Shown in pieces: positions 44,800 through 53,250 of a stretch of DNA of 64,000 bases; the first letter of the stretch is position 1; each line of letters opens with the position of its first letter. The notes under the pieces are model-generated. The model was given only the letters and a program-made list of their open reading frames with translations. It was not told the DNA's origin and did not search any database. The position numbers and the translations under genes were made by a program. The stretch comes from Streptomyces sp. NBC_01689 (GTDB lineage Bacteria; Actinomycetota; Actinomycetes; Streptomycetales; Streptomycetaceae): assembly GCF_036250675.1 (NCBI RefSeq), contig NZ_CP109592.1, forward strand, positions 8,060,001-8,124,000, given 5' to 3'.

Positions 44800-45117
44800 A
44801 GGAGTCTCCCGCTGAATGCTGCGACGTCGCGTCGCACGGCAAGATCCGGCGGTCCGGGCCACTCGGGCCGCGACGCCCGCCGCTGGAACACCCCCGACGA
44901 GGCGATCACGATTTCCTCAGCCCCACCGCACCCACCATCGTACCCATCGCGTACATGCCGCGCTCGGAACCGGACGCGAGGAACGCCTTGAGGAACGCCT
45001 TGTGGACTGCCCTGGCCGGAACGCAGAGGCGTGGCGGGGTGGGCGGCGGAGTGGCGCGGCGCGCCGGTCGACGCGCTGGATGCCCGGGGCCCCGTTCCGC
45101 CGCCTCAGGGTCGCCCG
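44800..45117. other. Intergenic stretch next to a decayed gene
   Basis: Leader of the SDR gene and GC-rich DNA continuing into the UDG-like relic. No intact gene. Short frames on both strands lack ribosome sites. Confidence 0.5.
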
Positions 45118-45400
45118 CTGCTCCTCCTCGTCGAGCCGGGCGAGCCGGGCGGCGAAGACGCGGGCACCGCCCTGGGCCGGATGACGCGGGGAATCGCCGC
45201 GACGCCGCTGCGGGCGAGCGCTCCTTCCGCCTTGCGGCCGACCGCGACGATCGTCCCGGCCCGAAGGCTGCCGCCGGCGCGAGGGCGATGGGGATGCCTT
45301 CCGCGATCTCGGTGGCGCGCGGGGCGCGGGTGGGTGCGAGGGCGGCCGGGCTCGTGCGGGTGGTTCGGGTACACGGGCCAGAACAGGGGCGGCGGCCCAC
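45118..45400 (-). pseudogene. Decayed uracil-DNA glycosylase superfamily gene
   Basis: Reading the minus strand across three frames reconstructs one family member: WPVYPNHPHEPG, then RATEIAEGIPIALA, then AGTIVAVGRKAEGALARSGV, then RHPAQGGARVFAARLARLDE. These correspond in order to the WNxxPxHPH, helix, VAVGRxAxxAL and VRHPxxGG segments of family-4-like UDG proteins. At least three frameshifts separate them, and the N-terminal half is missing. Nonfunctional. Confidence 0.7.
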
Positions 45401-45436
45401 GCAGGGCCGTCACGGAATTCGGCTGCCGCACCGCCG

Positions 45437-45917
45437 TCACCCTCCGGTCTCCTCGAACCACGTGCGAAGGCGCTCCAGGAGTTTCTCGGGCTGTTCCCCG
45501 CACTCAGCCTGACGTAGAACGAGCGCAGGTACGGGAACTCGTGCCCCCCGATGAGCAACTCGGCAGCGTTGTCCGCCGCTCCGTGCAGGTGGAAGTGCCA
45601 GATCCTGTTCTCGCTGTACTTGCCCGTCGCCACGGCACTCTCGTATCCGGCGCTGCCCGGGATCGGTGCCTCGGAGACCATGAGGCGCGTGACCTCGTCG
45701 GGTCAGAGGGACGCGTAGGCGTAGCCGACCAGCATCCCGAGGTCGTGGCTGACGATCGTGATCGGCTCGCGCACGCCGAGGTGGTGCAGCAACGCCCTGA
45801 TGTCGCCTGCCATGGTCTGCTTGTCGTAGCCTCCTGCGGGCTTCGACGAGCCGCCGGCGCCCCGGACGTCCGGCGCGACGACTCGTGCCCGAACATGTCG
45901 TGGTGAAAATCAGGCAT
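45437..45917 (-). pseudogene. Decayed alpha/beta hydrolase (epoxide hydrolase-like) gene
   Basis: A start with a good site (GGGAGAAG before ATG 45917) gives MPDFHHDMF, then the frame breaks. Another frame continues ARVVAPDVRGAGGSSKPAGG, ITIVSHDLGMLVGYAYASL (nucleophile Asp in HDLG), then an in-frame TGA (45703-45705) before PDEVTRLMVSEAPIPG and HGAADNAAELLIGG. The segment between the N-terminus and VVAPD is deleted, and the C-terminal third is unrecognisable. Fold and nucleophile motif identify the family; the gene is dead. Confidence 0.8.
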
Positions 45918-46109
45918 CGCGCTTCTCCCGACGGGGTCTGGCAGCAGCCCCTGGGGTGAGGTTCCGTCAGTCGGCCGGCGGGCTGCCAGGCGACGGACCG
46001 GCGTCGCGCGACGGGCCCGTGCACGCCTCCGAACCGGTCGCGAGCCGGTCTCCGTCGTTCTCTGCCGACCTGAACGCGCGTGCTCCCGGGCCTACTTGGT
46101 GTACGTCCG

Positions 46110-46300
46110 TCACTCCGCGGCGGCCTGTACGTACGCGCGGATGTGTTCCCCCCAGGTCTCCGGGGAGTCGACGGGGCTGAAGTGTCCGGTGTTCTCCATG
46201 AAATGGAGGTCGTGGTCGCTGTAGTGAGCGTCGGGAAGATTTCGTCCGATGGTTCGGTGCCCCTTGTGGACCTTTGGCCGACGGTGACGGTGCTCGGTCG
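46110..46300 (-). pseudogene. C-terminal fragment of an alpha/beta hydrolase
   Basis: STVTVGQRSTRGTEPSDEIF in one frame, then after a shift LPDAHYSDHDLHFMENTGHF, SPVDSPETWGEHIRAYVQAA with a stop at 46110. This is the C-terminal end of an alpha/beta hydrolase, including the catalytic-histidine loop GHFSPVDSP. It lies 5' of the other hydrolase relic on the same strand, i.e. in the wrong order to be part of that gene. Remnant only. Confidence 0.7.
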
Positions 46301-46364
46301 CGGCCCGCGCCCTGCTCCGCGCCGTGGATGTCCCGCGGCATCAGGCAGATCATGGCGGTCCGGA

Positions 46365-47144
46365 TCAGCTGGGCTGGGCGGTCGGCATGATGAAGACCTG
46401 CGGGAGGTTGACCCGCAGCGGCAGGGAGGCGATGAAGCCGACCGTGCGTGCGATGTCGTGGGGCTGGAGCCAGTCGACGGTTTCCTTCGAGCCTTCCAGC
46501 CAGGCGGTGGCGCCCTCGTCGGTGACGTGGTCCTGCAGTTCCGTGCCGACGATGCCGGGCTCGATCGCGGAGACCCGTACCTTCTTGGGGCCCAGTTCCA
46601 TCCGGAGGTGCTTGGACAGGTGGGTGACGAAGGCCTTGGTGCCGGCGTAGACGGCGAAGGTCGGGTAGAGGTTCCGGGCGGCGCTGGACGAGTTGTTGAT
46701 CAGGTCGGCGACACCGCGTTCGGCGGCGGCCCGCACCAACTGCGGGGTGAAGGCTCCGATGACGTTCATCAGGCCGGAGATGTTCAGGTCGATCTGGCGC
46801 TGCCACTGGTCGGCGCGCAGTTCCTCGACGGGTGCGGGGAGCATGATGCCGGCGTTGTTGAAGAGCAGGTCCGCGTCCCCCAGCTCCGCCTGTACGCGGT
46901 CGGCCGCGGCCTGGACGGCGGCGGCGTCGGTCACGTCGACGGTGACCGCGAGCGCGGTGCCGCCGCTCTTCGTGATGCGGGCGGCGAGGTCGTCGAGCCG
47001 GTCCGCGCGCCGGGCCAGTACGGCGACCTTCGCGCCCAAGGACGCGAGGTGCTCGGCCGACGCCTCACCGATACCGCTCGACGCGCCGGTGACGACGGCC
47101 ACCCGGCCGGCCAGGGAGTCGGTTGCAGAGATCTCAGTGGTCAT
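46365..47144 (-). CDS. SDR-family oxidoreductase (classical)
   Basis: 259 residues with TGASSGIG (cofactor), NNAG, the catalytic serine region NNSSSAARNLYPTF and YAGTK (YxxxK). Classical SDR of the clavulanate-dehydrogenase/YdfG type, NADP-preferring by the ARRADR motif after strand 2. The ATG overlaps the end of the monooxygenase-like ORF upstream by 11 bp, so they form an operon. Substrate not known; such pairs often handle quinones or small carbonyls. Confidence 0.9.
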   Translation of the reverse strand: MTTEISATDSLAGRVAVVTGASSGIGEASAEHLASLGAKVAVLARRADRLDDLAARITKSGGTALAVTVDVTDAAAVQAAADRVQAELGDADLLFNNAGIMLPAPVEELRADQWQRQIDLNISGLMNVIGAFTPQLVRAAAERGVADLINNSSSAARNLYPTFAVYAGTKAFVTHLSKHLRMELGPKKVRVSAIEPGIVGTELQDHVTDEGATAWLEGSKETVDWLQPHDIARTVGFIASLPLRVNLPQVFIMPTAQPS

Positions 47145-47409
47145 GGAATGAACACCTTCCGGAAGCTCGGTGGAGGAGGTCTGCCGTCCGTACCGGCCCG
47201 CGGTTTCGAGCGGGTCGCCCGGGGAGGTCCGGACCCCACCGGAGGCGGCGTCGGCGGAGGCTGTGCGGGCACTCGGCTCGGCGCGGGATCTCTTCGTAGT
47301 GGTACTCGTCGTATTCCCTCTTGGACTCCACCACCATGTGGTGCAGCAGCTTCAGGAACTCCGCCTCATGCTCCTGAGCCACGTCGAAGTACACGTTCAG
47401 GGTGATCAT
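47134..47409 (-). CDS. Antibiotic-biosynthesis-monooxygenase-like protein with divergent C-terminus
   Basis: 91 residues; ATG at 47409 with GGAGG at 6 nt. The first ~36 residues (MITLNVYFDVAQEHEAEFLK, LLHHMVVESKRE) are those of an ABM/YgiN-like dimeric ferredoxin-fold monooxygenase. The rest (RRAECPHSLRRRRLRWGPD) is Arg-rich and does not continue the family, which normally shows ENPHxYxxxExW. Either a frameshift or replacement has destroyed the second half, so it is probably non-functional, although translation may couple to the SDR gene. Confidence 0.55.
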   Translation of the reverse strand: MITLNVYFDVAQEHEAEFLKLLHHMVVESKREYDEYHYEEIPRRAECPHSLRRRRLRWGPDLPGRPARNRGPVRTADLLHRASGRCSFHDH

Positions 47410-47812
47410 CAGGTTCCTCCCGCCGTACGCCCCCAACCAACATCGTCCGTCGTGCCACCGGGCCACGCACCTCGGCCGGGACTCCGTACGGGGATCGCGA
47501 GAGGACCTGCCGCGCTGGGCGTCAGGCCCCCGGGGCGTGCTGCCTGACCGGCCCGACCGGCGGCCCGACCGACCGGGCCGACCGGCAGCGACCTGGTCGA
47601 CCGCGACCGGTCGACGCGGGCGTTCGCTCCGCCGGTCCCTCCCGCCGCGTCGCGGACCTTGAGGGAGGGGCAACTCGGGCTCTTGGCGGACCGGTTCGGT
47701 CGACCACCGCCGAGCCCGAGCGGCCGCGCCGCGGACGAGTGCCGGCGCGTGGCCGGGTTCGGGAAGGCGCGGCGCACTTGAAGCGCGGCCGGACGGTGCG
47801 GAGCCGCGGCCG
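47410..47812. other. Intergenic stretch without a gene
   Basis: The region has dense GACCG/CGGTC repetition at 47547-47625 that can fold into several hairpins. No gene is supported. It separates the L,D-transpeptidase gene from the monooxygenase/SDR pair and may terminate or attenuate transcription. Confidence 0.45.
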
Positions 47813-48601
47813 TCAGCGGGCGAGAGCGGCCGCGTCGCCCATGACCACGACGGGGTGGTCGGCGGGATCGAGCGCGCGCAGGAGTTGCCTCATGTGAGCC
47901 CTGGAGAGACTGACGCAGGCATGAGTGGGACCGCCGTGGTCGACGTGGAGCCATATGCCCCCGCCGCGGTTCCCGCCCAAGGGACGGGTGCCGTCCATGG
48001 GGGAGGTACCGGGCCGTCGGTTGTAGTTGATGGCGACGACGTAGTCGAACACACCGTTGAGCGATTCGCCCTGGAGGCCGGTCTCGTCGGTGGAGAAGGC
48101 ACCGGAGTGGTGGTAGGGCAGTCTGGTGCCGGGGTCGGCGAGGCGGCCACCCGCGTCGGTGAGGCCGAACACGCCTATGGGGCTGCGCAGATCGCCCGCG
48201 TGATGGTCGTCGGTCCAGCCCCGGTAGCCGTTGTGCGCGGCCCACACCGCGCCAGGATGCCAGCGCCCGTCGAACCGTCGCCAGAGCACCACCTTCGAGG
48301 ACGCGGAAGTCCTCCCGGCTCCCGTCACGAGGAGGACCTGCCGGGTGTTCTCCGGGACGTGCGCAAGCGTCTTCGGACCGAGCCCCGGTAGCCGGGCGGG
48401 GAACTCCGGTCGCGGCTGAACCGTCACCCGAGGCGCGGCGGGAGTGGGCGCGGGCTGTCCGGCCGCGGCTCGGGCCGCGACCGAGGCGTTGCCCGGTGCC
48501 ACCGTGGAATTCTCGTGAGGTATCGACTGGCAGGCGGCGACGCCCAGTGCGGAGACGACGACCGCGGCGGTCACCGAGAGGGAGGCCCTGTGGAGGTGCA
48601 T
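47813..48601 (-). CDS. L,D-transpeptidase (YkuD), predicted lipoprotein
   Basis: 262 residues. Signal peptide with a lipobox VAAC (Cys24), then a Pro/Ala spacer, then the YkuD domain: SSKVVLWRRFDGRWHPGAVW, RSPIGVFGLTDAGG, HVDHGG and the nucleophile motif GPTHACVSL. The family motif is HGT..S/T-HGCVRL; here Ala replaces Gly before the cysteine. Cross-links peptidoglycan stem peptides (3-3 bonds) in the cell envelope. The gene is separated from the downstream unit by ~400 bp. Confidence 0.88.
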   Translation of the reverse strand: MHLHRASLSVTAAVVVSALGVAACQSIPHENSTVAPGNASVAARAAAGQPAPTPAAPRVTVQPRPEFPARLPGLGPKTLAHVPENTRQVLLVTGAGRTSASSKVVLWRRFDGRWHPGAVWAAHNGYRGWTDDHHAGDLRSPIGVFGLTDAGGRLADPGTRLPYHHSGAFSTDETGLQGESLNGVFDYVVAINYNRRPGTSPMDGTRPLGGNRGGGIWLHVDHGGPTHACVSLSRAHMRQLLRALDPADHPVVVMGDAAALAR

Positions 48602-48746
48602 GTGCAGGCTTTCTCAAGAAGTCGGGAAGAAGAGGACGGGCTTCCGCCGGACCACCGCCGGTCGTCGTGGAACCGGCCGGGGGCGGTCGACATGCCGGAG
48701 ACCCGCCGCGGCGCATCGGTCACCCCCCCCGGCGAGACGGCGCCCC

Positions 48747-48788
48747 GGGGTCCGTCGTGGGCAGGCTGACCTGCCCACGACGGACCCC
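48747..48788 (-). terminator. Perfect 19-bp hairpin terminator
   Basis: Arms 48747-48765 and 48770-48788 are perfectly complementary, loop CTGA. It lies 30 bp after the stop of the CU044_5270 gene (minus strand) and before the L,D-transpeptidase promoter region. The longest perfect stem noted in the window. Confidence 0.85.
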
Positions 48789-48817
48789 TGACGCCGGAGT
48801 TCGGCAGAGCCTCCGGC

Positions 48818-50050
48818 TCAGCCGCGGGCGTTCTTCGGCACGCTGATCTGCCGTTCGCCCCAGCCCATCCGGGTGGTCGCCGTGTTGTCGACCGTCGCAC
48901 CCGCGGCGAGACCGGCCGTCTCGGCCCTGGCCGAGGGGGCGACCAGCAGAGTCTGATCACTGAGCATCGCGCCGGTCGACGGGTCGACGACCAGCCGCTC
49001 CCTGGTGGTCCCCAGCGGAGTCCGGTAGGACTTGGGGAACTCGACTCCGACACCCGTGCGGCCCAGCGGGTCGGTGACATGCCCGACCACCCGGACTCCG
49101 GGCAGGCCGGCCATCACCCGGTACGCCGCCGCCCGGACGCCGGGCTTCACGGGCATCGTGATGAGGTTGCCCGCCTGACGCAGCATCCAGGCGGCGCGGC
49201 CCGACGTACCGTTGTCCGCGCCGTTGTCCCGCGCGTACAGCGCCTCCAGGTGGCGGCGCAGCCCGTCGCTGGTGGAGGGCAGCGCACGCAGGTCCTTGTA
49301 CGAGACGTTGTCCGGCCCGACGGCGTAGATCTTGTCGCCGACACTCGTGTGCATGACCATCGGCCGACCGGGCCCGATGGTGTAGGCGATCTTGGCGTTC
49401 CCGGAGGCCTTCCCGACCTCGGCCACGACCGTGTGGGGCGAGCCGGCGGCGTTCCAGCGCTTCCTGTCCGCCGGTGTCCTCGGCCCGGTCGCGGAATTCT
49501 CCCCGGACACCATCAGGCTGTCGGTTCCAGGCCGGACTCCCACCGACCACAGGTCGGTTCCCGTGCTGCGCACGGCGATGAGGTGCCCGTTCGCGTCGGC
49601 GACGTCCACGTGCTGCGACTCCGTGGTGGTCTGCCAGTACGTTCCCTCGGCGGGCGCGGATTCCGCGTTCCGGGCCGCGGCGAGCAGTTCGATGTGGCCG
49701 TCGACGCGAAGGTCCGCCCCGGAGCCGGACGTCCGCGGCGGGACGGAGGACTGCGGCCGCGCGGTCGGCCGGTCGGCCGGCCCCTGCCCGTCGAACGTGC
49801 CCACGGCCACCGCGACGGACGCCGCCACGGCCGCGAGAGCCACCGCCCCCAGCGGGCGGAAACCGCTTCTGCGGCGCGGTACGGCGAAACGTGTCACGCG
49901 GGCGTCCGCCGCGTCGGTGACGATGCGGGCGAAGGCCTCCTCCTGCCGTGCCGGGTCTGTCAGCAGGGACGGATCCAGTGCGTCGGGCCGTGCGTCCGCG
50001 AGCACCTTCATGACGTCGGGCCGCCCGGGCCGCTCGGGTTCGATCTTCAT
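48818..50050 (-). CDS. CU044_5270-family membrane protein (ECF sigma partner)
   Basis: 410 residues. N-terminal cytoplasmic ~65 residues, one membrane helix (~67-87, LGAVALAAVAASVAVAVGTF), then a large extracellular domain with GTYWQTTTESQHVDVA, SDGLRRHLEALYARDNG and VVDPSTGAMLSDQTLL, typical of this actinobacterial family. Such genes follow ECF sigma genes, and the protein is thought to act as an anti-sigma or sensor. Its ATG overlaps the sigma gene stop by 4 bp (ATGA). Confidence 0.9.
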   Translation of the reverse strand: MKIEPERPGRPDVMKVLADARPDALDPSLLTDPARQEEAFARIVTDAADARVTRFAVPRRRSGFRPLGAVALAAVAASVAVAVGTFDGQGPADRPTARPQSSVPPRTSGSGADLRVDGHIELLAAARNAESAPAEGTYWQTTTESQHVDVADANGHLIAVRSTGTDLWSVGVRPGTDSLMVSGENSATGPRTPADRKRWNAAGSPHTVVAEVGKASGNAKIAYTIGPGRPMVMHTSVGDKIYAVGPDNVSYKDLRALPSTSDGLRRHLEALYARDNGADNGTSGRAAWMLRQAGNLITMPVKPGVRAAAYRVMAGLPGVRVVGHVTDPLGRTGVGVEFPKSYRTPLGTTRERLVVDPSTGAMLSDQTLLVAPSARAETAGLAAGATVDNTATTRMGWGERQISVPKNARG

Positions 50051-50613
50051 GCAGGGGCTCCTTGGTGGTGAGGGGGAATCGCGGCCTCCGGGGAGGCCGC
50101 TGACGCCGTCTCCGCTGCCTGTGCCGTCTCCAGCGCCTTCTCCAGACGGCGGCGGGCCCGGTACAGGCGGACGGTCAGCGTCGCGGTGGTGCAGTCCAGA
50201 ACCCGAGCGGCGTCCTTGGGGCTCAGGCCGTGCCAGGCGATCAGTGTCAGCAGTTCCCGGTCGGCCTCCGGCAGGCTCGCGAGGGCCTCCAGCGCGATGT
50301 GCCGGTCGGCGACCACGGCCGCGACATCACTGACGTGGGTCCCGGCGCCACTGCTGATGCGCTGTGCCTCCTCCGCGGCGACGAGGTACTGGTGCGCATC
50401 CCGGCGGCGCACTTCACGCACCAGGTTGCGGGCCACGCCGAGAAGCCACGGCAGCGCAGGGTGGGGAATGTCAGGCATCCGCCGCCAGGCGACGGTGAAC
50501 GTCTCGCTGGTGATGTCTTCTCCCAGCTCACGTCCGACCAGGCTCGTGGCGTAGGCGAGGACGCGCGGATGGCACTCCTCGTAGACGCCCCGAAAGCGCT
50601 CGACAGTCGTCAC
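50047..50613 (-). CDS. ECF-family RNA polymerase sigma factor
   Basis: 188 residues from the GTG at 50613 (GGGAGA 4 nt upstream). Region 2 (VLAYATSLVGRELGEDITSE, TFTVAWRRMPDIP, HPALPWLLGVARNLV) and region 4 (LPEADRELLTLIAWHGLSPK, DAARVLDCTTATLTVRLYRA). Pairs with the membrane protein downstream, with translational coupling. The C-terminal Ala/Glu-rich tail is not part of the family core. A palindrome (50708-50719) lies ~95 bp upstream. Confidence 0.92.
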   Translation of the reverse strand: MTTVERFRGVYEECHPRVLAYATSLVGRELGEDITSETFTVAWRRMPDIPHPALPWLLGVARNLVREVRRRDAHQYLVAAEEAQRISSGAGTHVSDVAAVVADRHIALEALASLPEADRELLTLIAWHGLSPKDAARVLDCTTATLTVRLYRARRRLEKALETAQAAETASAASPEAAIPPHHQGAPA

Positions 50614-51081
50614 GCGCTCTCCCTTCCTCTCGGATCTCTCACCGAGGAATGCGTGGAACGGCCCGCTTCTTACACGTGGGAGCCACAAAACCTGGCGCTG
50701 TGATCGACGTCACGTGACGGAGGGGCCTCGGGCCATGCCCGCGGCCCCGTCGCTTCTCGCGGCGAGCGCCTCCGCCCGCGGGCCGCGTCATCCTCACCGC
50801 GGAGGGCGACGAAGAGGAACGGGACGGTGTCAGGCAAGTCCCGGCACGCTGACGTGCGGCCGGGGAGGGGCAGTGAACGAGATGGACAAGGGCAGGGCGG
50901 TCCTGATCGTGCTTCAGAGGCGCGGCAGGAGGTAGACGCGGGTTCCGCGCGTCCCACCGACGCGCGGACGGAGGGCTCTGCCGAGATCATGCGGGAGGCC
51001 AGGCGCAGCAGGCGTGCGCGAGTTGGCGCACGCCGTCCGCCACTCGCACGGGACGCCGGAGATCGGCGTGCGAACGGCGTC
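50614..51081. other. Intergenic stretch upstream of the sigma factor gene
   Basis: Promoter region of the sigma gene on the minus side. On the + side a 20-codon frame with a GGGGAGG site (from 50872) ends at a TAG near 50935; too short to call. The rest is GC-rich without a gene. Confidence 0.45.
50708..50719. promoter_or_regulatory. Palindrome CGTCACGTGACG
   Basis: Perfect 12-bp palindrome with a CACGTG centre, 95 bp upstream of the ECF sigma gene. Candidate operator; no partner copy found. Confidence 0.35.
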
Positions 51082-51403
51082 GTGATTCAGACGGCACAGC
51101 TCACCGATCCGGCCGTCCGCGCCTTCGTCAGCGCCGTCAACGCGGGCGACCGGGACGCTTTCAGGGCTGTTCTGACTCCTGATGCGACCATGTCCGACGA
51201 CGGCTCGGACCGCGATCTGCACGCATGGGCCGAGCGGGAGATCTTCTCCGCCTCGGTCGGGTGGACGTCGTGTCGCAAGCCGCGACGGGCGTGCCCTTGT
51301 CGCGGACTACCGCAGCGACACCTGGGGTCCGATGCGCACCGCCTGGCAGTTCACCGTCTCGACGGACGGTCGCATCAGCCGCTTCGAGGCCCGCCAGGCC
51401 TGA
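51082..51403 (+). pseudogene. Decayed NTF2-like (SnoaL) protein gene
   Basis: A GTG at 51082 begins VIQTAQLTDPAVRAFVSAVN, AGDRDAFRAVLTPDATMSDD, GSDRDLHAWAEREIFSAS. The family then continues in other frames: GRVDVVSQAATG, and finally DGRALVADYRSDTWGPMRTA, WQFTVSTDGRISRFEARQA with a stop at 51403. Two frameshifts therefore interrupt one nuclear-transport-factor-2-like gene (~108 codons). All parts are in order and nearly full length, so decay is recent. Confidence 0.8.
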
Positions 51404-51788
51404 GGGGGACCCGGAGGGGGCGGAGCGGGAACCGAGCAAGCCGACAGGCAGGGCAACGGAGTGGTCATCAGGGTAGGTCGGGGGTCCGACAACATCAGAG
51501 TCCCTGCGGCGCCCGACGCGGAGGGCACCAAGGGTTCCGAGGGCACCAAGGGTCACGGAACTCGGGACGCGGAGGGGCGTCCCGCCGACGGCGTCGGCGT
51601 TTCCGGTCCGTAGGCCGCAGGTCTCGACAAGGCCGGTGCATGCCGAGTCGCCGGATCGCCGGATCGTCGACTCGCCGAGGAAGCGCCGGGCGACGGCGCT
51701 GAGATCCAGCAGCGCGTCACCGGCGTTGCGTCTCCGTTCCGGTGGTCCTACGTTTGAAGAGTGGATTCTCCTTCGAAACGAGGGACCC
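51404..51788. other. Intergenic stretch with a 15-bp direct repeat
   Basis: No gene is supported. GAGGGCACCAAGGGT occurs at 51521-51535 and 51539-51553. The 3' part is the leader of the SDR gene at 51789. Confidence 0.5.
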
Positions 51789-52502
51789 ATGGAGATCAGG
51801 AACGCAGTGGCCATCGTGACCGGGGCGAACCGCGGACTGGGCCGGCATTTCGCCCAACAGCTGCTGGAGCGTGGCGCGGCGAAGGTCTACGCGGGCGCGC
51901 GCAAGCCTTCCTCGGTCGACCTTCCCGGTGTCGAACCCGTCGAGGTGGACATCAGCGACCCGGATTCCGTGCGCCGGGCGGCGGAGGCGGCTCCGGACGT
52001 CACCCTGCTCGTCAACAACGCCGGTGTCAGTACGCACACGGAGCTGGTGACCGGGGACATGGCGAACATCCGACTGGAGATGGAGACGGCGTTCTTCGGC
52101 ACACTCGGCATGATCCGTTCCTTCGCCCCGGTGATCAGCGGCAATGGCGGCGGCGCCGTTCTCAACATGCTTTCGGTGCTGAGCTGGGTGCACTACCCGA
52201 AGTACGGCGCCTACTGCGCGGCCAAGGCCGCCGAGTGGGCCATGACCAACGTGGTGCGCCAGGAACTCGCCCCCTCCGGCATCGACGTCACCGCCCTGCA
52301 CGTGGGCTACATGGACACCGACATGGCCGACTACGTTCCCGCGTCGGACAAGGTCGACCCCACTGTCGTCGCCCGTCTCGCACTGGACGGTATCGAGGAA
52401 CGCGCCCTCGAGGTCCTGGCCGATGACAACAGCCGCAGGACGCGCGCCGCCCTCAGCGGCGACCTCTCCCAGCTCTACCCCGGCCTGCCCGCCCCCCGCT
52501 GA
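51789..52502 (+). CDS. SDR-family oxidoreductase
   Basis: 237 residues; GAGGG 5 nt before the ATG. TGANRGLG cofactor loop, VNNAG, catalytic VLNMLSVLSWVHYPKYGAYC with YCAAK. Classical NAD(P)-dependent short-chain dehydrogenase, shorter than the usual 250. The C-terminus has the LxxGD-type end (SGDLSQLYPGLPAP). The gene is single and convergent with the VOC-protein gene. Confidence 0.9.
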   Translation: MEIRNAVAIVTGANRGLGRHFAQQLLERGAAKVYAGARKPSSVDLPGVEPVEVDISDPDSVRRAAEAAPDVTLLVNNAGVSTHTELVTGDMANIRLEMETAFFGTLGMIRSFAPVISGNGGGAVLNMLSVLSWVHYPKYGAYCAAKAAEWAMTNVVRQELAPSGIDVTALHVGYMDTDMADYVPASDKVDPTVVARLALDGIEERALEVLADDNSRRTRAALSGDLSQLYPGLPAPR

Positions 52503-52545
52503 CCCCCGAGCCGAACCCCTCGGAGCATCGCCGGGCGTGGAGGGG

Positions 52546-52890
52546 TCAGGCGCGAAGCTGCATGTACTCGAAGACGGAGCCGTCCGGGTGGCGGGCGACG
52601 ATCCTGGTGCCGTTCGGTACTTCGTTGGGTGCTTCGAGGATCTCGGCGCCCGCCTTGCCGAGGGCTTCGAGAACGGGGGCCAGGGAGCCGACGATGACGG
52701 TCCCGTTCTGCGAGACGTAGTTCTCGAGCGGCCCGGAGTAGAGGAGGAAGGGACCCACGAGTGCCAGCTCGAGATCGCGGTAGGGGAACCGGCGGACTTC
52801 CTCTCCGGTCAGTTCCTGGTACAGAGGGATCGCGTCCTCGAGATTCTCCACCTCGATGTTCGCGACCATTGCGTGGATGTTGCTGCTCAT
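52546..52890 (-). CDS. VOC-family (glyoxalase/bleomycin-resistance fold) protein
   Basis: 114 residues, one VOC domain: VANIEVENLEDAIPLYQELT, LVGPFLLYSGPLENY, PVLEALGKAGAEILEAPNEV, RHPDGSVFEYMQL. Metal ligands of the canonical glyoxalase are not obvious except the final Glu in VFEYMQL. AAGGGAG precedes the ATG. Function unknown; often ligand sequestration or ring-modifying enzymes. Confidence 0.87.
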   Translation of the reverse strand: MSSNIHAMVANIEVENLEDAIPLYQELTGEEVRRFPYRDLELALVGPFLLYSGPLENYVSQNGTVIVGSLAPVLEALGKAGAEILEAPNEVPNGTRIVARHPDGSVFEYMQLRA

Positions 52891-53250
52891 AGTGATAACT
52901 CCCTTTTTTGATTGCGGTTCTGGACGGCGATACCGCCGGTGCGCTTCTGGCGTGCGCTGGCATTTCTGATCACCTGACGGTGAAAACCTTGAATCCCTGA
53001 GCGACGCTCACGTGGTCGCCGCCGGGTTCTGAGCAATGCCCGCCGCGCCCGCCGCGCAGGTCACGAACACGAGTCACGCGCGTGGGCTGCGGCCCGGCCG
53101 GCGCTCGCCGGATCCAGCGATACGGGGGGGCGCATACCGGGGCATAACCGTCTCGGTCGCATCCTCAGCAAAACACATATGGACGATCCGGTCAAGAATG
53201 GGTCGGCGCTGTCGTACAGGTCACCTCCTCGCGCGCGGAGCGGCCCGTGT
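52891..53250. other. Intergenic stretch without a gene
   Basis: Promoter side of the VOC gene and 3' flank of the transporter gene. Short + strand frames have no site or homology. No clear terminator hairpin was found for the transporter. Confidence 0.5.
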
